This document shows, in pieces, positions 1 through 5,245 of a stretch of 5,509 nucleotides of DNA. Each line of letters begins with the position of its first letter. The first letter of the stretch is position 1. Under the pieces are notes generated by a model. That model had not been told where the DNA came from, searched no databases, and saw only the letters and a program-made list of their open reading frames with translations. The position numbers and the translations under genes were made by a program. Source of the DNA: an uncultured Clostridia bacterium (lineage in GTDB: Bacteria; Bacillota_A; Clostridia; Oscillospirales; Oscillospiraceae); contig CAMKAP010000140.1 in NCBI GenBank assembly GCA_946410505.1, forward strand, positions 1-5,509, read 5' to 3'.

Positions 1-688
1 CCCCGGCCATGAGCCGGAAAAGGCCACGGAGGAGAACGTGCAGACCTGGTGGCGCGCCGCCTCCGCAAGCCGTGAGGAGTGGCTGCGCGTGGATCTGGGC
101 AAGGTCTTTGACGTGCATGCCGTGCAGGTGAACTTTGCCGACGATAAGATCGACATCCCCTGCCCAGGTGAGATCCGGCCCGGCTCCCAGGCCCGCTATA
201 TTGAGGAAGCGGAGCATGTGACCCGCTGGAAGCTGGAGGGCTCTCTGGACGGCGAGAGCTGGTTTCTCATCGAGGACAAATCCGACGCCGCGACCGATCT
301 GAGCCACGACCTGGTCCTGCGGGAGGAGGGCTTTGCCGCCCGCTATCTCCGCCTGACCGATATGACGGTACCCTACGGGCAGAATCCCTGCGTCTCCGGC
401 CTGCGGGTCTTCGGCCTCGGCAAAGGCGAAAAATGCGCGCAGCCGCGGTATTCCGCTGTGCGCAGCGGTGACCTGGACATGCTGGTGGACATCCAGCCCC
501 AGGACAACACCCTGGGCTATAACATCCTCTTCGGCTCCTCGCCGGAGAAGCTCTACCACAGCTATATGGTCTTCACGCCCGGTGAAACGCGCGTGGGTGC
601 TCTGATCAGGGACCGGGAATACTTCGTCCGGGTGGACGCCTTCAACGAAAACGGCATCACCGCGGGCGAATGTGTAAAACTGAACTGA
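1..688 (+). CDS. C-terminal part of a secreted-type or glycosidase-associated protein with discoidin (F5/8 type C) and fibronectin III-like domains (5' partial)
   Basis: The reading frame is open from base 2 to the TGA at 686-688, giving 228 visible residues; the true start lies outside the window. A GTG at 38 is only an internal Val codon in a continuous domain, so I do not take it as the start. The first ~140 visible residues match a discoidin/F5-8 type C domain: a 'TWW' motif, 'EWLRVDLGK', 'VHAVQVNFAD', 'WKLEGSLDGESW', 'ARYLRLT' and 'VSGLRVFGLG'. The last ~85 residues, with 'GYNILFGSSPEKLYHSYMV' and 'YFVRVDAFNENGIT', look like a fibronectin III-like beta sandwich. From memory of the family, this tail is typical of GH43-like and related glycosidases of gut bacteria, where such domains bind or position carbohydrate. 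The catalytic domain is not visible, so enzyme class is inference. The stop codon overlaps the ribosome site of the GH1 gene downstream, suggesting one operon. Confidence 0.8.
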   Translation, partial: PGHEPEKATEENVQTWWRAASASREEWLRVDLGKVFDVHAVQVNFADDKIDIPCPGEIRPGSQARYIEEAEHVTRWKLEGSLDGESWFLIEDKSDAATDLSHDLVLREEGFAARYLRLTDMTVPYGQNPCVSGLRVFGLGKGEKCAQPRYSAVRSGDLDMLVDIQPQDNTLGYNILFGSSPEKLYHSYMVFTPGETRVGALIRDREYFVRVDAFNENGITAGECVKLN

Positions 689-695
689 GGAGGAG
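688..695 (+). promoter_or_regulatory. Ribosome binding site of the GH1 gene
   Basis: AGGAGGAG begins on the last base of the upstream TGA stop and lies 6 nt before the ATG at 702. It fixes the start of the GH1 gene. Because the site overlaps the previous stop codon, translational coupling is plausible. The same TGAGGAGGAG arrangement recurs at 3153-3162. Confidence 0.85.
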
Positions 696-701
696 AAAAC
701 C

Positions 702-1997
702 ATGGCGTTTCCCAAAGGCTTTTTCATCGGCGCAGCGACCGCCGCCCATCAGGTCGAGGGCAACAACGTAAACAGCGACTACTGGATCCAGGAGCATCTG
801 CCGCACACCAGCTTCACCGAGCCGAGCGGCGAGGCCTGCGACCACTACCACCGTTATGAAGAGGATATCCGGCTGCTGGCCGAAGCCGGATTGAACGCCT
901 ACCGCTTCTCTGTCGAGTGGGCGCGCATCGAGCCGGAGGAAGGGCAGTTCGACGAGGGCGAGATCGAGCACTACCGCGACGTGATCCGCTGCTGCAGGGC
1001 AAACGGCGTGGAGCCGATCGTGACGCTCATGCACTTTACCAGCCCTGCGTGGCTGATCCGCAAGGGCGGATGGGAAGCGGAAAGCACCGTGGAGGACTTC
1101 CGCCGCTACGCCGCTCATGTCACCGAAAAGCTCGGCGGAGAGCTGAACTACATTTGCACGATCAATGAGGCCAACATGGGCCTGCAGCTTGCGGCGATCT
1201 CCAAGCGCTTCCGCCTAATGGCCGAGCAAGCGGCGAAGAACGCGGCCTCCGGCGCGAAAAAGGCCGAGGGCACCGTACAGGTCGGCATGAACTTCGAGAA
1301 GATGATGGAGAACATGAAGTTCGCCGCCATGGAGAACGCCCAGGCTTTCGGAACACCCCAGCCGCAGATCTTCGTGAGCTCTCGCACGCCTGAGGGAGAC
1401 GCGCTGGTTTTCCGTGCCCACCAGGCGGCAAAAGCCGCCATCAAGGCGCTCTATCCCAATATCAGTGTTGGCATCACGCTCTCCATGCATGACCTGCAGG
1501 CGCTGCCGGGAGGAGAGAGCTTTACCCAAGCCGCTTGGGACGAGGAGTTCCGGCACTATCTGCCCTATATCAAGGACGACGACTTCCTTGGCGTGCAGAA
1601 CTATACCCGCACGCAGTACGGACCTGCCGGACAGTTGCCCTGCCCTGAGGACGCGGAGCTGACCCAGATGGACTACGAGTTCTACCCCGAGGCCCTGGAG
1701 CATGTGATCCGCCGTGTTGCAGAGGAATTCAAAGGGGATCTGATTGTCACGGAAAACGGAGTTGCTGTCTCAGATGATGCGCGCCGGGTGGAGTTCATCC
1801 GCCGCGCACTTGCCGGCGTGGAGAACTGCGTCAAAGACGGCATCCCCCTCAAGGGCTATATGTACTGGAGCCTGATGGACAACTTTGAGTGGCAGAAGGG
1901 CTTCGGCATGACCTTCGGCCTCGTCGCTGTGGACCGCAGCACCCAGGAACGTCAGCCCAAGCCCAGCCTTGCCTTCCTGGGCAGCCACTGTAGCTAA
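702..1997 (+). CDS. Glycoside hydrolase family 1 beta-glycosidase (beta-glucosidase-like)
   Basis: A retaining beta-glycosidase of 431 residues, the normal length for a single-domain GH1 TIM barrel. It has no signal peptide, so it probably acts in the cytoplasm on imported beta-linked disaccharides or glycosides. Visible landmarks are 'GAATAAHQVEG' (Gln17 and Glu19 region), 'YRFSVEWARIEPEEG' (67-81), the acid/base motif TINEAN with Glu156 (codon 1167-1169), 'VQNYTRTQYG' (298-307), the nucleophile motif IVTENG with Glu351 (codon 1752-1754), and 'YWSLMDNFEW' (388-397), whose Glu396 and Trp397 correspond to sugar-binding residues. Both catalytic glutamates are present, so activity is expected. 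It departs from the common pattern in two places: NEA instead of NEP at the acid/base site, and HFTSPAW where many members have HWDLP. This suggests a divergent GH1 subgroup whose substrate cannot be read from sequence. The ATG follows a strong AGGAGG and sits 13 nt after the preceding gene. Confidence 0.95.
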   Translation: MAFPKGFFIGAATAAHQVEGNNVNSDYWIQEHLPHTSFTEPSGEACDHYHRYEEDIRLLAEAGLNAYRFSVEWARIEPEEGQFDEGEIEHYRDVIRCCRANGVEPIVTLMHFTSPAWLIRKGGWEAESTVEDFRRYAAHVTEKLGGELNYICTINEANMGLQLAAISKRFRLMAEQAAKNAASGAKKAEGTVQVGMNFEKMMENMKFAAMENAQAFGTPQPQIFVSSRTPEGDALVFRAHQAAKAAIKALYPNISVGITLSMHDLQALPGGESFTQAAWDEEFRHYLPYIKDDDFLGVQNYTRTQYGPAGQLPCPEDAELTQMDYEFYPEALEHVIRRVAEEFKGDLIVTENGVAVSDDARRVEFIRRALAGVENCVKDGIPLKGYMYWSLMDNFEWQKGFGMTFGLVAVDRSTQERQPKPSLAFLGSHCS

Positions 1998-2005
1998 ACG
2001 GTATT

Positions 2006-2098
2006 AAAAGGGACTGGCTTAAAAGGCAGATAAAGAACGCAGGGGCGGCTTATAGCCGCCCCTGCAGGCATTGCTGCTGTTTTGAGACAGCCCCTTTC
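2006..2098. repeat. 93-bp imperfect palindromic intergenic element (MITE-like or repeat palindrome)
   Basis: The outer 19-base arms (2006-2024 and 2080-2098) are inverted repeats matching at 15 of 19 positions: AAAAGGGACTGGCTTAAAA against the reverse complement of the right arm, GAAAGGGGCTGTCTCAAAA. Both arms are equidistant from the centre at 2052, where a perfect 11-bp stem sits. The whole element is therefore one interrupted dyad lying exactly between two transcription units. The GGGGCTGTCTCAAAA-type end resembles terminal inverted repeats of some IS elements (recollection, not a search). I see no coding capacity and no clear flanking target duplication. It may be a small non-autonomous element or a long terminator structure. 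Confidence 0.5.
2039..2065 (+). terminator. GC-rich hairpin downstream of the GH1 gene, probable terminator
   Basis: A perfect 11-bp stem, GCAGGGGCGGC (2039-2049) with GCCGCCCCTGC (2055-2065), encloses TTATA; a T-A pair can close it further to a 3-nt loop. It lies 42 nt after the GH1 stop and ahead of the TetR promoter, where termination is expected. There is no run of Ts directly after the stem on the + strand (AGGCATTGC follows), so this is not a classical Rho-independent terminator. A TTTT occurs only at 2080-2083. Confidence 0.5.
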
Positions 2099-2119
2099 CC
2101 TTGCCTTCGAACAAGATTG

Positions 2120-2148
2120 TTGACACAATGTCAGAACTGCACTATAGT
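2120..2148 (+). promoter_or_regulatory. Sigma-A-type promoter of the TetR operon
   Basis: A perfect -35 box TTGACA (2120-2125) is followed after exactly 17 bp by TATAGT (2143-2148), one base from the consensus -10. Transcription would start near 2155, leaving a leader of about 48 nt before the TetR start codon. The -35 box shares bases with operator 1, and the predicted start point lies in operator 2. Confidence 0.85.
2121..2133. promoter_or_regulatory. Operator 1, likely TetR binding site overlapping the -35 box
   Basis: TGACA-CAA-TGTCA is a perfect inverted repeat with 5-base arms and a 3-base centre. It covers most of the -35 hexamer, so bound repressor would block sigma factor. Its reverse complement recurs exactly at 2155-2167. 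Assignment to the adjacent TetR protein is inference from position and symmetry. A further small palindrome, AACAA-GA-TTGTT (2110-2121), abuts it and may be incidental. Confidence 0.75.
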
Positions 2149-2154
2149 AAGTCT

Positions 2155-2167
2155 TGACATTGTGTCA
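2155..2167. promoter_or_regulatory. Operator 2, identical palindrome at the transcription start
   Basis: TGACA-TTG-TGTCA is the exact reverse complement of operator 1. The two centres (2127 and 2161) are 34 bp apart, a little over three helical turns, so two dimers would sit on nearly the same DNA face and flank the -10 box. This placement fits repression of the operon, including the regulator itself. Confidence 0.75.
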
Positions 2168-2202
2168 GCACCCTTTGCGAAAGAGAGAAAGGGGGATGAG
2201 AA

Positions 2203-2832
2203 ATGCCCAAAGGATCTGCGGAGCTGACCCATGCGCGCAGGGAGGAGATCATCTCCGCCTGCCGGGAGCTCTATGAGACCGGGAGCTTCAAGGAAATTAC
2301 CATGAAGGAGATCGGCCGGATGACCTCCTTCACCCGTACCTCGATCTACAACTACTTTGAGACCCGGGAGGAAATCTTCCTCGCGCTGTTTCAGCAGGAA
2401 TACGAGCTCTTTGCGGCGGACCTGAACAGCCTCTGTGAGCGGGAGGACAGCCTCTCATTGGAGGGACTGGCGTCGGCCCTGGCCCACGCGCTGGAGCGCC
2501 GGCCGATGATGCTCAAGCTTCTGAGCATGAACCTCTACGACATGGAGGAAAATTCCCGCCCGGAGCGGCTGGTGGAATTCAAGACTGCCTACGGAGCATC
2601 CAGCGCAGCGGTGGACCGCTGCCTGCAGAAGTTCGTCCCCGGCCTCGGGGAGGAAGGGCGGCAGCGCTTCCTGTATGCCTTCCTGCCCTTCGTCTACGGC
2701 CTGTATCCCTACACTGTCGTAACGGAGAAGCAGCGCCGCGCCATGCAGGAGGCCGGGATCCCCTACGTCTATATGAGCACCTATGAGATGGCCTATACCT
2801 TTATTCTGACGATACTGGGGGGACTGCTATGA
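2203..2832 (+). CDS. TetR/AcrR-family transcriptional regulator
   Basis: A one-component repressor of 209 residues, typical of the family. The N-terminal ~60 residues form the DNA-binding domain: 'IISACRELYE' (helix 1), 'EITMKEIGR' (helix 2), and the helix-turn-helix 'TSFTRTSIYNYFETREEIF' (41-59) with the family hallmark YNYF at 49-52. The rest (about 65-209) is helical and should hold the ligand pocket and dimer interface; it is aromatic-rich, as in 'FLYAFLPFVYGLYPYTVV'. The ligand cannot be predicted. The ATG follows AGGGGG with 8-nt spacing. Its promoter carries two copies of a 13-bp palindrome, so autoregulation and control of the three downstream genes is the natural reading. The stop overlaps the next start (ATGA at 2829-2832). 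Confidence 0.93.
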   Translation: MPKGSAELTHARREEIISACRELYETGSFKEITMKEIGRMTSFTRTSIYNYFETREEIFLALFQQEYELFAADLNSLCEREDSLSLEGLASALAHALERRPMMLKLLSMNLYDMEENSRPERLVEFKTAYGASSAAVDRCLQKFVPGLGEEGRQRFLYAFLPFVYGLYPYTVVTEKQRRAMQEAGIPYVYMSTYEMAYTFILTILGGLL

Positions 2833-3155
2833 TCACGGTAAACCTGTATTACACCGGCACAAACGGCTCCGCCAGGGCCTTTGCGGAGGAGATGGTCCGC
2901 AGCGGCACAGCGGATGCCATCCGGGCTGAGGACGGCAATCTGCGCTACGCCTACTTTTTCCCGATGGACGATCCCGAAACCGTGCTTCTGATCGACCAGT
3001 GGCGGGACCAGGCGGCCATCGACGCACACCACGCTTCTCCCATGATGGCGCAGATTGCGGCGCTCCGGGAAAAATACGACCTGCACATGAAGGTGGAGCG
3101 CTTCCTCTCGGATGATGCTCTGCCGGAGAAGGATCTGCAGTTTATCAAACGATGA
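2829..3155 (+). CDS. Small ABM-domain (antibiotic biosynthesis monooxygenase-like / putative quinol monooxygenase) protein
   Basis: A 108-residue protein, about the length of a single dimeric alpha/beta ABM barrel. The pattern fits the family: an N-terminal strand 'MITVNLYYT', a helix 'ARAFAEEMVRSG', a strand 'LRYAYFFPMDDPETVLLIDQW' region (38-58), then 'DAHHASPMMAQI' (65-76), the usual 'W...AIDAHH.SPMM' signature with His67/His68, and a C-terminal strand 'DLHMKVERFL'. Some relatives, such as YgiN, oxidise quinols without cofactor; others have unknown roles, so a monooxygenase reaction is not proven and is notable in a presumed anaerobe. Its start overlaps the TetR stop by 4 nt, with GGGGGG (2817-2822) as a ribosome site inside the TetR gene, so translation is likely coupled. 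Confidence 0.85.
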   Translation: MITVNLYYTGTNGSARAFAEEMVRSGTADAIRAEDGNLRYAYFFPMDDPETVLLIDQWRDQAAIDAHHASPMMAQIAALREKYDLHMKVERFLSDDALPEKDLQFIKR

Positions 3156-3162
3156 GGAGGAG
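3155..3162 (+). promoter_or_regulatory. Ribosome binding site of the CMD-cupin gene
   Basis: AGGAGGAG begins on the last base of the ABM gene's TGA and lies 5 nt before the ATG at 3168. It supports that start and tight coupling with the previous gene. Confidence 0.85.
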
Positions 3163-3167
3163 ATAGA

Positions 3168-3923
3168 ATGAAAGAGAAGATCACACAGACCGCGGGGCGG
3201 AACCAACTGGGCGGCTTTGCGCCGATGTTTGCGCACCTCAATGACGACGTGCTCTTCGGAGAGGTATGGAACGAGGAAGCCCTTGACGTCAAAACAAAGT
3301 GCATCATCACCGTCGTGTCTCTCATGGCCTCGGGGATTACGGATTCATCCCTTTCCTATCATCTGCAGAACGCGAAGAATAACGGCGTCACAAGGGAGGA
3401 AATCGCCGCCATCATCACCCACGCCACCATGTATGTGGGCTGGCCCAAGGGCTGGGCGGTGTTCCGGCTGGCCAAGGAGATCTGGAATGAGGAAGAACCC
3501 GCTTCCACGGAGAAGGACGCCTATCAGAAAACGATCTTTTTCCCCATCGGGGAGGAAAATCCCTATGGGCAGTTTTTCGTGGGGCAGAGCTACCTGTCAC
3601 CCGTCTCCACCGAGCAGGTGCCGGTATTCAATGTGACCTTTGAGCCGGGCTGCCGCAACAACTGGCACATCCACCATGCCAGCTCCGGCGGCGGGCAGAT
3701 GCTCCTCTGTGTGGGCGGACGCGGCTGGTATCAGGAGTGGGGCAAGGCACCCGTGGAGATGACACCCGGCACGGTGGTCAATATCCCGCCGGAGGTCAAG
3801 CACTGGCACGGCGCCGCCGCTGACAGCTGGTTTTCCCACCTGGCCATCGAAGTCGCCGGCGAGAACACCTCCAACGAGTGGCTGGAGAAGGTTTCCGACG
3901 AAGAGTACGGCAAGCTGAAATAG
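3168..3923 (+). CDS. Carboxymuconolactone decarboxylase-cupin fusion protein
   Basis: A two-domain protein of 251 residues. Residues ~15-108 form a CMD-like helical domain: 'KTKCIITVVSLMASGI' (42-57), 'LSYHLQNAKNNGVTREEIAAII' region (62-83) with His65, and 'YVGWPKGWAVFRLAKE' (89-104). It has a lone Cys45 and no CxxC, so it resembles gamma-CMD rather than AhpD-type peroxidase reductase. Residues ~150-230 form a cupin barrel: motif 1 has His167-x-His169 and Gln177, motif 2 'PPEVKHWHG' has His212 and His214; these could bind one divalent metal. Gln177 stands where many cupins have Glu. The fusion is a known gut-bacterial arrangement, often near flavodoxins and reductases (recollection), but its reaction is not established. 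Third gene of the TetR operon, 12 nt after the ABM gene. Confidence 0.9.
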   Translation: MKEKITQTAGRNQLGGFAPMFAHLNDDVLFGEVWNEEALDVKTKCIITVVSLMASGITDSSLSYHLQNAKNNGVTREEIAAIITHATMYVGWPKGWAVFRLAKEIWNEEEPASTEKDAYQKTIFFPIGEENPYGQFFVGQSYLSPVSTEQVPVFNVTFEPGCRNNWHIHHASSGGGQMLLCVGGRGWYQEWGKAPVEMTPGTVVNIPPEVKHWHGAAADSWFSHLAIEVAGENTSNEWLEKVSDEEYGKLK

Positions 3924-3939
3924 AAAGGGGAATATACAC

Positions 3940-4419
3940 ATGAACAAACTGATCGCCTGTTTTTCCGCCAGCGGCAGTACCGCCAGACTGGCGCAGACCC
4001 TCGCCGCCGCAGCCGATGCGGCATTGTACGAGATCAAGCCCGCCGTCCCCTATGAGCGGCGCGATCTGAACTGGATGGACAAGAAAGCCCGCAGCACTGT
4101 GGAAATGCAGGACCCCAACTGCCGCCCGGCGCTGGCGGACGCCGCCGCTCCCGTTTCGGAGGCCGAGGTCATCTTCCTGGGCTTCCCCATCTGGTGGTAT
4201 CGGGAGCCCAGCATCATCGACAGCTTCCTGGACGCCTATGACTTCAGCGGCAAGACCGTGGTGCCCTTCTTCACCTCCGGCGGAAGCCAGCTTGGCGAGG
4301 GACAGGCACGCATCGAAAAGCTCGCAAAGGGCGCACGGGTCCTGCCCGGAAAGCGCTTTGCGGCCAGAGCCTCCGAGAGCGAGCTTCGGGACTGGATCTC
4401 TCAGCTGCATCTGGACTGA
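3940..4419 (+). CDS. Flavodoxin family protein
   Basis: A short-chain flavodoxin-like FMN protein of 159 residues, a normal length for the family. The phosphate-binding loop is S9-A-S-G-S-T14 after strand 1 ('KLIACF'). Further landmarks are the conserved 'YERRDLNWMDKKARSTVEMQ' segment (38-57), strand 'AEVIFLGFPIWWYREP' (75-90), whose Trp85-Trp86-Tyr87 would contact the isoalloxazine ring, and 'VVPFFTSGGS' (107-116). The conserved DLNW...RS..E segment points to the group often annotated as flavodoxin_4. It would be a cytoplasmic electron carrier or small reductase partner. Last gene of the TetR operon, 16 nt after the CMD-cupin gene, with AAAGGGG (3924-3930) as ribosome site. Its redox partner may be one of the two enzymes upstream; that is inference. 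Confidence 0.92.
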   Translation: MNKLIACFSASGSTARLAQTLAAAADAALYEIKPAVPYERRDLNWMDKKARSTVEMQDPNCRPALADAAAPVSEAEVIFLGFPIWWYREPSIIDSFLDAYDFSGKTVVPFFTSGGSQLGEGQARIEKLAKGARVLPGKRFAARASESELRDWISQLHLD

Positions 4420-4442
4420 GAAACTGGATAGAAAAGTGTCGA

Positions 4443-4483
4443 TACGCGGAAAGCCCCGGGCATAGCCCGGGGCTTTCCGCGTA
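4443..4483. terminator. Perfect 19-bp hairpin between convergent genes, bidirectional terminator
   Basis: TACGCGGAAAGCCCCGGGC (4443-4461) pairs fully with 4465-4483, leaving only ATA as the loop. It lies 23 nt after the flavodoxin stop and 10 nt beyond the ferredoxin stop on the other strand, so both transcripts would end in it. The A-rich/GC-rich/T-rich order (AAAGCCCC...GGGGCTTT) is symmetric, but the T run is only three long, inside the extended stem. Confidence 0.8.
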
Positions 4484-4493
4484 ATGATTGATT

Positions 4494-5207
4494 TCAGTCC
4501 AGAATGCGGCCGTCGCGGGAAATGGTCACCACCTGCCAGGGAATGGACTTTCCGCTGGCTTTGAGCGCACTCTCCGCGGCCCGCTGCAGTCCGCCGCAGC
4601 AGGGGACCTCCATACGCAGCATGGTCACGCTTTTTACGTCGTTGTCACGAATGATGGCGGTGAGCTTTTCGCTGTAGTCCACCGCGTCCAGCTTGGGGCA
4701 GCCGATCATTGTGACCCTGCCGCGCATGAAGTCCTCGTGAAGATTGGCGTAGGCGTAGGCTGTGCAGTCCGCCGCAATGAGGAGCTTCGCGCCGTCATAG
4801 AAGGGCGCCTGTGTGGGCAGGAGCTTGATCTGGCATGGCCACTGGGCCAGGCGGGAGACCGCGCCCGTACGTACGGCGGGAGCGTCCTCCGCCGGCTGAC
4901 GGAGCTGCGCCGCCCTGGAACCGGGGCAGCCGCCCTCGGGGTGCATCTTTTTGAAAGCCTCGATTTTTCTGGCAAGCTGCGCTTTTTTCACCGCTTCGGC
5001 ATCGTAGGCCGGGGCCTCGCGCTCTTCAAAGGTGATGGCCCCCGCCGGGCAGTTCGGCAGACAGTCGCCGAAGCCGTCGCAGAAATGCTCCCGCACGAGT
5101 CTGGCCTTGCCGTCCACAATGTCAATGGCGCCTTCGTGGCAGGCCTCGGCGCACAGACCGCAGCCGGTGCATTTCTCTTCGTCGATGTGAATGATTTTTC
5201 GGATCAT
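4494..5207 (-). CDS. Ferredoxin-like 4Fe-4S dicluster protein with cysteine-rich C-terminal region
   Basis: A 237-residue iron-sulfur protein, probably cytoplasmic. Residues 1-62 form a bacterial two-cluster ferredoxin fold. The first motif is complete: Cys13-x2-Cys16-x2-Cys19-x3-Cys23. The second reads Cys43-DGFGD-Cys49-x3-Cys53-Pro; the second cysteine of the usual CxxCxxCxxxC is Phe46. By standard ferredoxin pairing, Cys13/16/19/53 hold one 4Fe-4S cluster, and Cys23/43/49 would hold a 3Fe-4S or otherwise ligated cluster. A linker with Cys94 leads to a C-terminal region (~120-237) with Cys125, Cys148, Cys170 and Cys203-Cys204 ('EVPCCGG'), of unassigned function but typical of this anaerobe family as I recall it. 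The start is supported by AGGAGAGG (complement of 5213-5220), 5 nt upstream. It follows an acyl-CoA synthetase gene by 38 nt on the same strand. Confidence 0.9.
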   Translation of the reverse strand: MIRKIIHIDEEKCTGCGLCAEACHEGAIDIVDGKARLVREHFCDGFGDCLPNCPAGAITFEEREAPAYDAEAVKKAQLARKIEAFKKMHPEGGCPGSRAAQLRQPAEDAPAVRTGAVSRLAQWPCQIKLLPTQAPFYDGAKLLIAADCTAYAYANLHEDFMRGRVTMIGCPKLDAVDYSEKLTAIIRDNDVKSVTMLRMEVPCCGGLQRAAESALKASGKSIPWQVVTISRDGRILD

Positions 5208-5212
5208 GTGTT

Positions 5213-5220
5213 CCTCTCCT
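5213..5220 (-). promoter_or_regulatory. Ribosome binding site of the ferredoxin gene
   Basis: On the - strand this reads AGGAGAGG, 5 nt before the ATG at 5205-5207. It lies in the 38-nt gap after the acyl-CoA synthetase stop, and I see no promoter in that gap, which supports cotranscription. Confidence 0.8.
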
Positions 5221-5245
5221 TAATGCTCTGCAGTACGGCGGAAGC

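Noticed and set aside
38..40. GTG as the start of the first gene
   Set aside because: The discoidin-like frame is open back to base 2 and no ribosome site precedes this codon in a convincing position; the gene simply enters from the left edge.
1215..1703. Minus-strand open frame inside the GH1 gene, and a similar one at 657-1118
   Set aside because: Both lie opposite a continuous GH1 domain containing both catalytic residues; no independent evidence of coding.
2110..2121. AACAA-GA-TTGTT palindrome next to operator 1
   Set aside because: It is short, AT-rich and unrelated in sequence to the repeated 13-bp palindrome; it is likely chance, so I did not list it as a separate operator.
1998..2202. 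Small RNA, riboswitch or tRNA in the intergenic region
   Set aside because: The only structure seen is the palindromic element, and the leader after the predicted start is about 48 nt, too short for a riboswitch; no tRNA arms were found.
3796..4410. Minus-strand open frame (204 codons) opposite the CMD-cupin and flavodoxin genes
   Set aside because: It spans the junction of two clear + strand genes and has no recognisable motif; it is a compositional shadow.
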